Below are positions 52,400 to 61,282 of a stretch of DNA of 64,000 nt, one piece after another (position 1 is the first letter of the stretch; the number at the start of each line of letters is the position of its first letter). Below the pieces are notes generated by a model that ran no database searches, had not been told where the DNA came from, and worked only from the letters and a program-made list of their open reading frames with translations. The translations under genes were made by a program, and so were the position numbers. This stretch comes from Glutamicibacter nicotianae (lineage in GTDB: Bacteria > Actinomycetota > Actinomycetes > Actinomycetales > Micrococcaceae): the NCBI RefSeq assembly GCF_006539525.1, contig NZ_BJNE01000006.1:62001-126000 (forward strand), given 5' to 3'.

Positions 52400-53800
52400 A
52401 TGGTGAGAAATTCAAGCGATTTGGCAATCCAGGAAGTTCAATCCCTAACGCAGCTGCGAAAGAGCCTGGCAGACAGTGTTTTGAGAATGCCTCCGGCGCA
52501 TTTTCGAGGTGAAATCGTGGGACGAGTCAGAAAAATGGGATCGAAGAGATGGGCGACGCTGTTTGACGGCGACTGTGCAGTGGAAGTCGAATTCCCTGCG
52601 GCCATGTGCCCATCATGGCTGGGAGATGGCCACCAACTGACGGTGACAGCGAGGCCAAATATCGACTCCTGGCGACGAAATCCAGTGTGGGTTGCCGTTG
52701 GGAACTATGAGAATCACGGTCAACTCGCAGTTCAAGCAACGAGAGACAAAGGCCCTTGGGCGCTGCTCAGGCAAGAAACATCCCGGGAATTCGGCCTCCC
52801 GCTAGAGTCAAGCCAGAACTTGGAGACTATAGAGCCGGGCGGGAAGATCTCCAAGGTGCTAGTGCTGTGTGGCCGGGACAACCAAGTGCTCCTGGACTTT
52901 GTTCGTGGACTGCACCCGAAAGGAGTGAAGAAACGGGTTGCTGTCGAAGTTGCCGAGCTCAGGGTCCAAGGGCCCAGTGCCGTGCGCGAAATCTCGCGTA
53001 AGCTTTCGAGCCTCAAACCGGGCCAGGCCGATGCCGTAATCATATTGCGCGGCGGGGGGTCGTATGCGGACTTCGTCGCCTTCGACGACCGCGAACTGAT
53101 CCAAGCTATTCGCCAATGCGCGCTTCCGGTCATCACCGCACTTGGACACAGTGAGCATGTGCCCTTGGCTGCGCGTGCGGCAACGGCCAGCTTCGATGTG
53201 TCGCAAACGGCCGGGATCGCGATCAGAACGGAAAACAACCGGCGCTGGTTCGCCGGCCAGCCGACCTCCAAACAGCTCAAGACGAAGATAGAACAGCTGG
53301 CCCGGGAACTGTCGGTACAGGGTTCCCGGACTTCGTCGCTGGAGCAGGCGAACGCACGGCTCAGGCAGGAACTTGCCGACACCCGGAATCACGCCGTCCA
53401 ACTACGCGAACGGGGTGATGACCTGCAGCAGCACGCCAGCTTGCAAAACCGGGAAATGCATTCGGATCTGCTGGAGTTGGCCCTGCAGAAAATCCGCCTC
53501 AATTCGCTTTCCCGCGGACTGTGGTGGAGCCTATGGACGGCGCTCACGGCACTGGCAGCCCATGTCGATACGGGCCTCGGCACTGGCCAAACGGTAGCGC
53601 TTTCCATGTTGCCTGCCCTTTGGGCGATCTGGACGTTCACCGGAGGCTATCGGGCTCAAAGGATCATTGACTCATCCGATTGGCGAGGAGCCGTGATGGA
53701 CGTAGATCTATGCTGGCTGCGCCCGCGGATCGCAGGCGCAACGGTGCCGCGTGATCTCTGCTGGTTGCTCAGGCATCGCAACGCATCGCTGCAACAGTGA
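52400..53800 (+). CDS. Exonuclease VII large subunit-like protein with membrane helices
   Basis: A 466-residue protein. Residues about 30-110 look like the OB-fold of XseA (FRGEIVGRVRKMGSKRWATL), and 130-280 contain the XseA core: VLLDFVRGL, LRVQGPSAVREISRKL, RGGGSYADFVAFDDRELIQAI and a GHSEH segment where XseA has GHxxD. A coiled coil (about 310-370) and two hydrophobic helices (about 385-403 and 410-430) follow, absent in ordinary XseA. There is no small-subunit gene (xseB) nearby. The start is the ATG at 52400, with a weak site; the frame begins at 52304. Activity and location are uncertain; a membrane-bound nucleic-acid-binding protein is inferred. Confidence 0.75.
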   Translation: MVRNSSDLAIQEVQSLTQLRKSLADSVLRMPPAHFRGEIVGRVRKMGSKRWATLFDGDCAVEVEFPAAMCPSWLGDGHQLTVTARPNIDSWRRNPVWVAVGNYENHGQLAVQATRDKGPWALLRQETSREFGLPLESSQNLETIEPGGKISKVLVLCGRDNQVLLDFVRGLHPKGVKKRVAVEVAELRVQGPSAVREISRKLSSLKPGQADAVIILRGGGSYADFVAFDDRELIQAIRQCALPVITALGHSEHVPLAARAATASFDVSQTAGIAIRTENNRRWFAGQPTSKQLKTKIEQLARELSVQGSRTSSLEQANARLRQELADTRNHAVQLRERGDDLQQHASLQNREMHSDLLELALQKIRLNSLSRGLWWSLWTALTALAAHVDTGLGTGQTVALSMLPALWAIWTFTGGYRAQRIIDSSDWRGAVMDVDLCWLRPRIAGATVPRDLCWLLRHRNASLQQ

Positions 53801-54093
53801 ATGGCGAACCCACAAGTTGCTGGCATGCGCCCATCGCTCAAGAACTGCGTCTTTTGCCAATTCCCGGTAGGCTAGTACATGGGTCTGCATGTTCTGTGCG
53901 GGCCCCGAATGAAAATAACTCCCAGGACTGACTGACCGTTGGTCCCGACCGCCAGTTTCCCGGTCCTCGGTAGTGACTTTCGCTAGGGCAAATAGCTGCC
54001 CCAGCGCGGGTCTCGATCGAAGACCAGATCTGGGTAGGGCTATACGGTTCGCTCATCCACCATATGGGAGCGATCGAAAGGAGCACCCCCTTA

Positions 54094-56325
54094 ATGGAGG
54101 GTCCAGAAATCCAATTCGCCGAAGCGCTGATCGACAACGGCCGCTACGGTACCCGCACCATTCGCTTCGAAACCGGCCGCCTCGCCAAGCAGGCTGCTGG
54201 CTCGGCAATGGTCTACATCGACGAAGAGACCGCGTTGCTCTCGGCAACTACCGCCGGCAAGCACCCGCGCGAAGGCTTCGACTTCTTCCCGCTGACCGTG
54301 GACGTCGAGGAGCGCATGTACGCTGCCGGCCGCATCCCGGGCAGCTTCTTCCGCCGCGAAGGCCGCCCATCGACCGAAGCCATCCTGGCTTGCCGCCTGA
54401 TGGACCGCCCGCTGCGCCCAGCCTTCGTCAAGGGCCTGCGCAACGAGGTCCAGGTTGTCGTCACCGTCCTGTCCATCGAGCCGGATGAGCTGTACGACGT
54501 TGTGGCAATCAACGCTTCGTCGATGTCCACCCAGCTGTCGGGCCTGCCATTCTCCGGCCCAATCGGTGGCGTTCGCGTTGCACTGGTTGATGACGGAAAC
54601 GGCGCCCAGTGGGTTGCCTTCCCTAAGCACTCCGAGCTGAAGAACGCCGTCTTCAACATGGTTGTTGCCGGCCGCATCGCCGGCGATGACGTTGCCATCA
54701 TGATGGTGGAAGCCGAAGCTACCGACAACGCTTGGGAACTGATCAAGGAACGTGGCGCCCAGGCTCCGACCGAGGAGGTTGTGGCCGAAGGCCTCGAGGC
54801 TGCCAAGCCATTCATCAAGGTCCTGTGCGAGGCCCAGGCCGACCTGGCAGCCCGCGCTGCTAAGGAAACCGTTGAGTTCCCTGTCTTCCGCGACTACGAA
54901 GACGATGCCTTCACCGCTGTCGAGGCTGCCGCTTCGACCCGTCTGGCAGAGATCTACACCATCGCTGACAAGCAGGAGCGCGACAACGCCGCAAGCGACT
55001 ACAAGGACGAGATCCTGGCATCGCTGGCTGGCGAAGGCAACGCTTTCGAAGGCCGCGAGTCCGAGATCTCCAAGGCCTTCGGTGCGGTGACCAAGCACAT
55101 CGTGCGCCAGCGCATCCTGACCGACCAGATCCGCATCGACGGCCGCGGCCTGGCTGACATCCGCCAGCTCTCCGCCGAGGTCGAGGTGCTGCCTCGCGTG
55201 CACGGTTCGGCCATCTTCGAGCGTGGCGAAACCCAGATCATGGGCGTCACCACCCTGAACATGCTCAAGATGGAACAGCAGATCGACTCGCTGTCCCCAG
55301 TGAAGTCCAAGCGCTACATGCACAACTACAACTTCCCGCCATACTCGACCGGCGAAACCGGCCGTGTTGGTTCGCCGAAGCGCCGCGAAATCGGCCATGG
55401 TGCACTGGCAGAGCGCGCGCTGGTTCCAGTGCTGCCAAGCCGCGAGGAATTCCCATACGCCATCCGCCAGGTCTCCGAGGCACTGGGCTCCAACGGCTCG
55501 ACCTCCATGGGCTCGGTCTGCGCCTCGACCCTGTCGCTGCTGAACGCCGGCGTGCCGCTGAAGGCGGCTGTCGCAGGCATCGCCATGGGCCTGGTTTCGG
55601 ACACCGTTGACGGCGAAACCCGTTACGCTGCCCTGACCGATATCCTCGGCGCCGAAGACGCCATGGGCGACATGGACTTCAAGGTCGCAGGCACCTCCGA
55701 GTTCGTGACCGCGATCCAGCTGGATACCAAGCTGGATGGCATTCCGGCTTCGGTGCTGGCCGCCGCGCTGACCCAGGCCCGCGAAGCCCGCCTGCACATC
55801 CTGAACGTGCTGAACCAGGCTATCGACGCTCCGGATGAGCTGAACGTCAACGCCCCGCGCATCATTTCGGTGAAGATCCCAGTGGACAAGATCGGCGAGG
55901 TCATCGGCCCTAAGGGCAAGATGATCAACCAGATCCAGGAAGACACCGGCGCAGACATCTCAATCGAGGATGACGGCACCGTGCTGATCGGCGCAACCAA
56001 CGGCGAATCCGCCGAGGCTGCCCGTTCGGCCATCAACGCCATCGCCAACCCCCAGGTTCCTGAGGTCGGCGAGCGCTACCTGGGCACCGTCGTGAAGCTG
56101 ACCACCTTCGGTGCGTTCGTTTCGCTGACCCCGGGCAAGGACGGCCTGCTGCACATCTCCGAGCTGCGCAAGATCAACGACGGCAAGCGTGTCGAGGACG
56201 TCGAAGACGTTGTCGGCGTTGGCCAGAAGCTGCAGGTGGAGATCACCAAGATCGATGACCGTGGCAAGCTGTCGCTGGCTCCAGTCGTTGAGGAAGAAGC
56301 TGAAGAAGCAGTAGCTGCTGAGTAG
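54094..56325 (+). CDS. pnp: Polyribonucleotide nucleotidyltransferase (PNPase)
   Basis: Phosphorolytic 3'-5' exoribonuclease of 743 residues that also synthesises RNA tails and guanosine nucleotides in actinobacteria. Two RNase PH domains are joined by an alpha-helical linker; the first shows [16 protein letters not shown]-type sequence (residues about 25-42) and [10 protein letters not shown], the second [14 protein letters not shown] and [14 protein letters not shown]. The KH domain has [14 protein letters not shown] and the S1 domain [15 protein letters not shown]. The ATG at 54094 follows AAAGGAG at 11 bp. The frame starts at 54064. It lies far from rpsO. Confidence 0.97.
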   Translation: MEGPEIQFAEALIDNGRYGTRTIRFETGRLAKQAAGSAMVYIDEETALLSATTAGKHPREGFDFFPLTVDVEERMYAAGRIPGSFFRREGRPSTEAILACRLMDRPLRPAFVKGLRNEVQVVVTVLSIEPDELYDVVAINASSMSTQLSGLPFSGPIGGVRVALVDDGNGAQWVAFPKHSELKNAVFNMVVAGRIAGDDVAIMMVEAEATDNAWELIKERGAQAPTEEVVAEGLEAAKPFIKVLCEAQADLAARAAKETVEFPVFRDYEDDAFTAVEAAASTRLAEIYTIADKQERDNAASDYKDEILASLAGEGNAFEGRESEISKAFGAVTKHIVRQRILTDQIRIDGRGLADIRQLSAEVEVLPRVHGSAIFERGETQIMGVTTLNMLKMEQQIDSLSPVKSKRYMHNYNFPPYSTGETGRVGSPKRREIGHGALAERALVPVLPSREEFPYAIRQVSEALGSNGSTSMGSVCASTLSLLNAGVPLKAAVAGIAMGLVSDTVDGETRYAALTDILGAEDAMGDMDFKVAGTSEFVTAIQLDTKLDGIPASVLAAALTQAREARLHILNVLNQAIDAPDELNVNAPRIISVKIPVDKIGEVIGPKGKMINQIQEDTGADISIEDDGTVLIGATNGESAEAARSAINAIANPQVPEVGERYLGTVVKLTTFGAFVSLTPGKDGLLHISELRKINDGKRVEDVEDVVGVGQKLQVEITKIDDRGKLSLAPVVEEEAEEAVAAE

Positions 56326-56340
56326 TCTTTAGATTCCTGC

Positions 56341-56380
56341 AGGAAAACCCCGATTCACTTTGGTGAATCGGGGTTTTCCT
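56341..56380. terminator. Terminator of pnp
   Basis: An 18-bp perfect stem (56341-56358 with 56363-56380), TTTG loop and a TTTTCC tail within the stem. It lies between convergent pnp and the DUF2254 gene. Confidence 0.92.
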
Positions 56381-56423
56381 TCTCTTCAGACCAGCTCGAT
56401 TGGCATGGCTGGCAGGTCAGCAC

Positions 56424-57695
56424 CTACGCGGGTGCCGCATCCTCGCTGATGCCGGTGGCGCTCAGCGCCTCGAAGTGCAGGACTTCGACCTCGCGGCGAT
56501 CTTCCTCCAGCTCCAGTGCGCGCTCGGCCCGGGCGAAGGAATCCTTTGCCTGCGCCTTCAAGGCTGCCGTCCATGGGGCATCGGCGCGCACAATCAGGGC
56601 ACCGAGTTCCTTCTGGATCCGCATCATGACTTCGATGTCCGAAGCGCCATCGCGCGAGGTCGCCCGGAAGGCATCCTGGAGCAGGTCCTGCGGCTCAAGC
56701 GGGCGAAGGTGGACCCGCCCGGCGTCCGGGGAATCCGGAATCCTTGCCTGCATGGCGATGTCCAGTACGCGGTGCGTTGCTTCCAGGACCTCGATGGCGG
56801 TTCCCGGATCATTGATTCCGGGGGAGAGGGACTTGCTGGAGATTTCCGACAGCGCGAGCAGCCCGAGCCGCGGGTCCTGTTCGAAAGTCCGGTGGTTGGC
56901 GATCACGAAGGCCCGCTGGATCGCTTCCTGGCTCTCTTCCGACACCTTGCCGCTCAGGTGCGCAATGGGGTGCCCGGCAAAGATCCTTGAGCCTGGGCGG
57001 CGTTGGACCCAGAGCTGGCAGTTTTCCTGCTCGGCAATGCGCTGCAGAGCTGCCACGTCGACCTTGACCACGAATCCTGGATGGTCGCATTCCAGCGGGA
57101 TGGCAGTCGTAGGCGGATCAACCCACAGCCGTCCGCCGAGCAGCGGCTGCTCGGCGTAGTCCGACATGGCCTGCGAGGCGGCATCGCCGACCCGGTCGAT
57201 GATGTCGGCCATGCGGCCGAAAGTGGTGAGGAACGAGATCCAGCGCAGCAAGGTCACCAGCACCACGGCAATGACCAGGATGGTTCCCAACAGCAGCAGC
57301 GCTTTTTCCGAGCTGGAATAGACATCCAAGGACAACGCGATGATCCCGACGATGGAGAATGCGAAAGCCCCCACGAAGGTAGACAGGGCAGTATGGGAGG
57401 TCCGGTCGGCAATCAGCAGCTGGATGGAGCGGGGAGTACCGATTTGCGTGGCAGTGGAGTATGCCGAGACCATCGTGGTCAGGGAAAACGTCGTGACAGC
57501 CAGCATCGACGTGGCCAGGATCTGCAATAGCGTCGCGGCGGCATCGTTGCCGAGCGCTTCCAGCAGGTTCGCCGGAATGAGATTGCCCAGTGCTGGTGCG
57601 GCGATGGCCAGAAGGATTCCAGCTACGGTGAATACTGTGGCCCGGAACCAGATTCCGCGCAGCGACTGCTTTGCATAGCTCAGTGCTCTTACCAT
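56424..57695 (-). CDS. DUF2254 membrane protein
   Basis: Membrane protein of 423 residues of the DUF2254 family. Four hydrophobic helices lie in the N-terminal 160 residues (about 15-35, 55-80, 100-122, 130-150) with the motif LQILATSMLAVTTFSLTTMVSAYSTAT. The C-terminal part is soluble, with SLSPGINDPGTAIE, the most conserved segment of the family (about 280-293). Its function is unknown. The start is the ATG at 57695 with GGAGG; the frame extends to 57734. It converges on pnp. Confidence 0.9.
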   Translation of the reverse strand: MVRALSYAKQSLRGIWFRATVFTVAGILLAIAAPALGNLIPANLLEALGNDAAATLLQILATSMLAVTTFSLTTMVSAYSTATQIGTPRSIQLLIADRTSHTALSTFVGAFAFSIVGIIALSLDVYSSSEKALLLLGTILVIAVVLVTLLRWISFLTTFGRMADIIDRVGDAASQAMSDYAEQPLLGGRLWVDPPTTAIPLECDHPGFVVKVDVAALQRIAEQENCQLWVQRRPGSRIFAGHPIAHLSGKVSEESQEAIQRAFVIANHRTFEQDPRLGLLALSEISSKSLSPGINDPGTAIEVLEATHRVLDIAMQARIPDSPDAGRVHLRPLEPQDLLQDAFRATSRDGASDIEVMMRIQKELGALIVRADAPWTAALKAQAKDSFARAERALELEEDRREVEVLHFEALSATGISEDAAPA

Positions 57696-57956
57696 GAATC
57701 CTCCTTGTGCCCCCTGTTCGCAGCATGAAGGCATTACTTTCCTAGTCGGCCGCTCAAAGCGGTGACGGCTGAGCTAGACATTTTCTTGAGGTGAGTTTAC
57801 GCCAGGAATTCCCGGGCTCCGAGAACCCGGGCCGACCTGCTCATGCACGGAGCGGCAGAATTCCGCGAGGCGACCCTGTTAAGCAGGACACCCGGCTGGA
57901 AACCAGCCGAGTGTCCAGTGCAGGTTGAATCTGGCTCTGGGGCCAGTGCCTGAATT

Positions 57957-58517
57957 TCAGCTCAGATGCTTGTCGAAGAACTCGCGCAGCTGGACGCTCT
58001 TCTGCTTGGCGATGTCATCCCATTCGTCGATCGACGCCGAGTCGTCCGCGTAATCGGATGGGATCTTGAAGATCTGCAGCGGGACATTGAAGCGCTGGCA
58101 GATGCTGGCGTAGGCGTAGCCTTCCATGTCGACGAGCGAGGCGCCCAAAGACTTGATGTGGATGCGCTGTTCGTCATTGGAAACAAAAACGTCACCTGTA
58201 GCCATGGTGGCCTGGAAATCAGTAAGCAGAATTTCACCCGCGGGATCCACATCCGCCGAAGGCAGCGGGAAATCGTGCTGGATCAGCTTGGTGACCTGGT
58301 AAATGGTGTCCAGGCTCGGGCGATCTTCACCGGCATGACCTACAACGCCGGCGGTGCCCAGTACTACGACGTTCTTGATGTTGCCCTCAGCGAGCACTCC
58401 AGCCAAGGCTACCGATGCGTTGATCTTGCCAACACCGGAAACGAGGTGCTCGACATCTGCAAAGGCTACGGCTTCGTCTGCGTGCGCAAAGACGAGCAAG
58501 GACTTCTGGTCCGACAT
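57957..58517 (-). CDS. Methylthioadenosine/S-adenosylhomocysteine nucleosidase-like protein
   Basis: Nucleosidase of the PNP/UDP family, 186 residues, shorter than the usual 230. It hydrolyses S-adenosylhomocysteine or methylthioadenosine to adenine and a ribosyl product. GVGKINASVALAGVL and VVLGTAGVV are the substrate loops; LVDMEGYAYA supplies the ribose-binding Glu, and IPSDYADDSA the catalytic Asp. The start is the ATG at 58517, preceded by AGAGGGGAA. It is divergent from luxS, which uses the product S-ribosylhomocysteine, so together they form the two-step SAH recycling route. Confidence 0.9.
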   Translation of the reverse strand: MSDQKSLLVFAHADEAVAFADVEHLVSGVGKINASVALAGVLAEGNIKNVVVLGTAGVVGHAGEDRPSLDTIYQVTKLIQHDFPLPSADVDPAGEILLTDFQATMATGDVFVSNDEQRIHIKSLGASLVDMEGYAYASICQRFNVPLQIFKIPSDYADDSASIDEWDDIAKQKSVQLREFFDKHLS

Positions 58518-58571
58518 GAACTTCCCCTCTAAAGAAATCGGCTCGGGGAGTGCTGCCCCGAACGTCCTAAG

Positions 58572-58633
58572 AAGTCTATCGGTTACCTCCTTCACTGAGG
58601 TCTCGATTCGCCAGACGGTGAGCAGATAGACTT
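58572..58633 (+). promoter_or_regulatory. Possible structured leader of luxS
   Basis: A perfect 9-bp pairing (58572-58580 with 58625-58633) closes a 44-nt loop that contains a 5-bp hairpin (58585-58589 with 58597-58601). It ends 5 nt before the luxS ATG and would cover the ribosome-binding region. No match to a riboswitch class known to me. It may be chance or a transcript-end structure. Confidence 0.35.
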
Positions 58634-58638
58634 TGCAT

Positions 58639-59130
58639 ATGAGTGATATTGAACTTGCTGAAGTTGAAAGCTTTGCACTGGACCACACCAAGGTGAAGGC
58701 GCCGTATGTGCGCAAAATCGGGGTGGAACACGGTCCCAAGGGCGATGCCATCACCAACTACGACATCCGTCTAGTCCAGCCAAACCACGGCGAGATTCCA
58801 ACGGCTGGCCTGCACACCATCGAGCACACCATGGCTGGTTTGCTGCGTACCCGCATTGATGGCCTGATCGATTTCTCCCCATTTGGCTGCCGCACCGGCT
58901 TCCATATGATCCTGTGGGGCGAACCAACCCCGGCGGTTGTCGCCGCTGCTATCAAGAGCTCGCTGGAAGACATTGCCGAGAAGGTTACCTGGGAGGATGT
59001 TCCGGGAACCGAAGCCGTGAGCTGCGGCAATTACCGTGACCATTCACTGCACTCGGCTCGCGAATGGGCGAAGGTCGTCTTGGAACAAGGCATCAGCCTT
59101 GACGCGTTCGATCGTTCCAAGATTGCCTAA
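58639..59130 (+). CDS. luxS: S-ribosylhomocysteine lyase LuxS
   Basis: Metalloenzyme of 163 residues that splits S-ribosylhomocysteine to homocysteine and DPD, the precursor of autoinducer-2. The metal ligands are the HTIEH motif (about residues 57-61) and C127-type cysteine in SCGNYRDH; the conserved [12 protein letters not shown] holds the second active-site cysteine. Length is normal. The ATG at 58639 is preferred over the TTG at 58633. It is divergent from the nucleosidase gene, which provides its substrate. Confidence 0.95.
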   Translation: MSDIELAEVESFALDHTKVKAPYVRKIGVEHGPKGDAITNYDIRLVQPNHGEIPTAGLHTIEHTMAGLLRTRIDGLIDFSPFGCRTGFHMILWGEPTPAVVAAAIKSSLEDIAEKVTWEDVPGTEAVSCGNYRDHSLHSAREWAKVVLEQGISLDAFDRSKIA

Positions 59131-59149
59131 GCAGTAGCTTGTGAACTGG

Positions 59150-59185
59150 AAATCCCGTGTGTTCTGTTGGGGACGCGCGGGATTT
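59150..59185 (+). terminator. Terminator of luxS
   Basis: A 13-bp stem (59150-59162 with 59173-59185) with two G-T pairs and a following TTTC. Lies 20 bp after the stop. Confidence 0.82.
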
Positions 59186-59272
59186 TTTCTTGCTTGGCTG
59201 TTTCCTGGCCTGGCAGAAAGGCAGACGCCAAGCCGTAAATAAGCTGCAGAACCACTGCGAGCAGGCGCTAGC

Positions 59273-59665
59273 ATGAAGACCATGCGCAGAGTTCTTTCCT
59301 TGGCATCAGTACTGGGCGCCATGTCGTTGGCTGTTAGTGGATGCATGAATTTCGATGCGGCAAGGACATCTAGCATCGGTGAGGAATGCCAATCGGCAAT
59401 CCAGCGGCAGAACCAAGCCTGGTCCGATCCCGGAACAGCTGAAGAGCTGATCGGCGAAGCCGAGAAAAAGTCGCTTAGTGCTTGCAAGGACCTCGATGAG
59501 TGGAGCACTGCTGTCTCCTATAATCCCGGATCGATGGGATATCCGGAATTGAGTACAGAAGATGCCGCGAACACCGTTTACCTTGCCTGTGCCTCCAGCG
59601 ACCCAGCGCGGCGGACCCCAGTGTGCGCTGATGCCGCGAAACGCGGATATCTCGATGCGACATGA
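59273..59665 (+). CDS. Small lipoprotein
   Basis: Predicted lipoprotein of 130 residues. A signal peptide MKTMRRVLSLASVLGAMSL leads to the lipobox VSGC (Cys about 24). The mature part is hydrophilic with five cysteines in all beyond the lipid anchor region (for example EECQSA, LSACKD, YLACAS, PVCADA), suggesting disulphides. No known domain. ATG at 59273; no strong binding site. It stands alone, between luxS and the M16 peptidase. Confidence 0.7.
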   Translation: MKTMRRVLSLASVLGAMSLAVSGCMNFDAARTSSIGEECQSAIQRQNQAWSDPGTAEELIGEAEKKSLSACKDLDEWSTAVSYNPGSMGYPELSTEDAANTVYLACASSDPARRTPVCADAAKRGYLDAT

Positions 59666-59841
59666 CCTGCAAATCTGCATGACGGTATTTCGATAGCAGC
59701 GGTTCGATCTCGTAATCTCCCAGAATGTGATGGCTCCATCACCAATGAGCTATTGCCTTCAAATGGCGTTTCTATGGGAGAATGAAAGACAGTGTACTTA
59801 GCTTGAAATCGCTATTCTCGACGAATTAAGGACGTATATTC

Positions 59842-61212
59842 GTGGCCATGATTCCATTGCCGTTGCATTCGGTGGAGACCACGCAGTTTTCTCCGATTGA
59901 CCCGGCGGACCCGACGTTGGTCCACCGCGGCGAAGGCGGCTCTGAAGTCCGGCGCAGCATCCTGCCTGGTGGCGTACGAGTCCTGACGGAAGCGATGCCC
60001 GGACAGCGGTCCACTACTGTGGGATTCTGGGTTCCGGTCGGTTCCCGCGACGAGGAAGCAGGACACTACGGCTCCACCCACTTCCTGGAGCACTTGCTCT
60101 TCAAGGGCACTGCAAAGCGAACTGCCTTGGAAATTGCCCAGTCCTTCGACGCAGTGGGCGGCGAATCGAACGCAGCCACTGCCAAGGAATCGACCTGCTA
60201 TTACGCCCGGGTGCTTGACACGGATCTGCCGATGGCGCTGGAGGTCATCGCTGACATGGTCACCTCAGCGGTGATCGATCCGCAGGAACTGGAGCAGGAA
60301 CGCGGGGTGATCATCGAAGAACTTGCCATGGATGCAGATGACGCGATGGACGTCGCCCACGAGCGCTTCGTTGCCAACGTCCTGGGCGATCACCCGCTGG
60401 GACGGCCTATTGGCGGAACTCCAGAAGAGATCATGGAGATCTCCCGCGAGGCAGTCATGGAGCACTACCGTGCGCACTACCGCCCAAGCGAGCTGATTGT
60501 TACTGCCGCAGGTTCCCTGGAGCACGACAAGCTGTGCGAGCTGGTTCTCAAGGCGCTGGCTGAAGCTGGCTGGGAACTGGACCCGATGGCCGTACCGGAG
60601 CCACGCCGCATGGGCGAGCCAGCGCAGATCACCTCGAAGGCCGGGCTGGAAGTCATCAACCGCCCAGGCGAGCAAGCCAATATCATCATGGGCTGCTCGG
60701 GCATCACCGGCCACGACGACCGGCGCCAGGTGCTCGCGGTGCTGAACGCTGTGCTCGGCGGCGGCATGAGCTCGCGCTTGTTCCAGGAAATCCGAGAGAA
60801 GCGCGGACTGGTGTACTCGACCTATTCCTTCTCCGCCGCCTATACGGATGCCGGATACTTCGGCATGTACGCGGGTTGCGCCCCGGCCAAGGCGGCTCAA
60901 GTTATCGGGTTGCTCGGCGACGAGTTGGATCGCTTGGCCAAGGACGGCATCAGCGAGTCCGAATTGGCGCAGGCCAAGGGCCAGCTATCCGGCGGAACGG
61001 TGCTGGCCTTGGAGGATCCCGGAAGCCGCATGTCCCGTTTGGGCCGGGCAGAAATGATTACCGGCGAATTCCAAGATATCGACGAAGCCCTGTCCCGCGT
61101 CAATGCAGTCACTGCCCAGGACGTGCAGCAACTGGCTCAGGAACTGGCGGCCAAGGATCGTGTGATCACCGTGGTAGGACCGTTTGAGAATGAAGCCGCG
61201 TTAGGCCTCTAG
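59842..61212 (+). CDS. M16 family zinc metallopeptidase (processing-peptidase-like)
   Basis: Cytoplasmic zinc peptidase of 456 residues, single-module M16B form. The inverted zinc motif HFLEH lies in GSTHFLEHLLFKGT (about 74-87) and the glutamate ligand about 75 residues on in QERGVIIEEL. The second, inactive half has the RGLVYSTYSF motif. In actinobacteria this gene follows pnp and precedes dapB. The start is GTG at 59842 with AAGGA; an ATG two codons on is possible. Its substrate is unknown. Confidence 0.94.
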   Translation: MAMIPLPLHSVETTQFSPIDPADPTLVHRGEGGSEVRRSILPGGVRVLTEAMPGQRSTTVGFWVPVGSRDEEAGHYGSTHFLEHLLFKGTAKRTALEIAQSFDAVGGESNAATAKESTCYYARVLDTDLPMALEVIADMVTSAVIDPQELEQERGVIIEELAMDADDAMDVAHERFVANVLGDHPLGRPIGGTPEEIMEISREAVMEHYRAHYRPSELIVTAAGSLEHDKLCELVLKALAEAGWELDPMAVPEPRRMGEPAQITSKAGLEVINRPGEQANIIMGCSGITGHDDRRQVLAVLNAVLGGGMSSRLFQEIREKRGLVYSTYSFSAAYTDAGYFGMYAGCAPAKAAQVIGLLGDELDRLAKDGISESELAQAKGQLSGGTVLALEDPGSRMSRLGRAEMITGEFQDIDEALSRVNAVTAQDVQQLAQELAAKDRVITVVGPFENEAALGL

Positions 61213-61220
61213 AATCCGCT

Positions 61221-61271
61221 GGCAGTGCCCCTTGAATCGAATCTGAGGATCGTGATTCACGGGGCATTGCC
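61221..61271. terminator. Terminator between M16 peptidase and alpha/beta hydrolase
   Basis: An 18-bp stem with two mismatches (61221-61238 with 61254-61271) and a following GTTTTATT lies between convergent genes. Confidence 0.8.
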
Positions 61272-61282
61272 GTTTTATTGGT

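Noticed and set aside
24000-54000. Genomic island with integrase and attachment sites
   Set aside because: The interval looks accessory, but no integrase, tRNA target or flanking direct repeat was found, so mobility is not claimed.
54091-55797. Open frame of 568 codons on the minus strand through pnp
   Set aside because: Antisense to pnp, which is complete and conserved.
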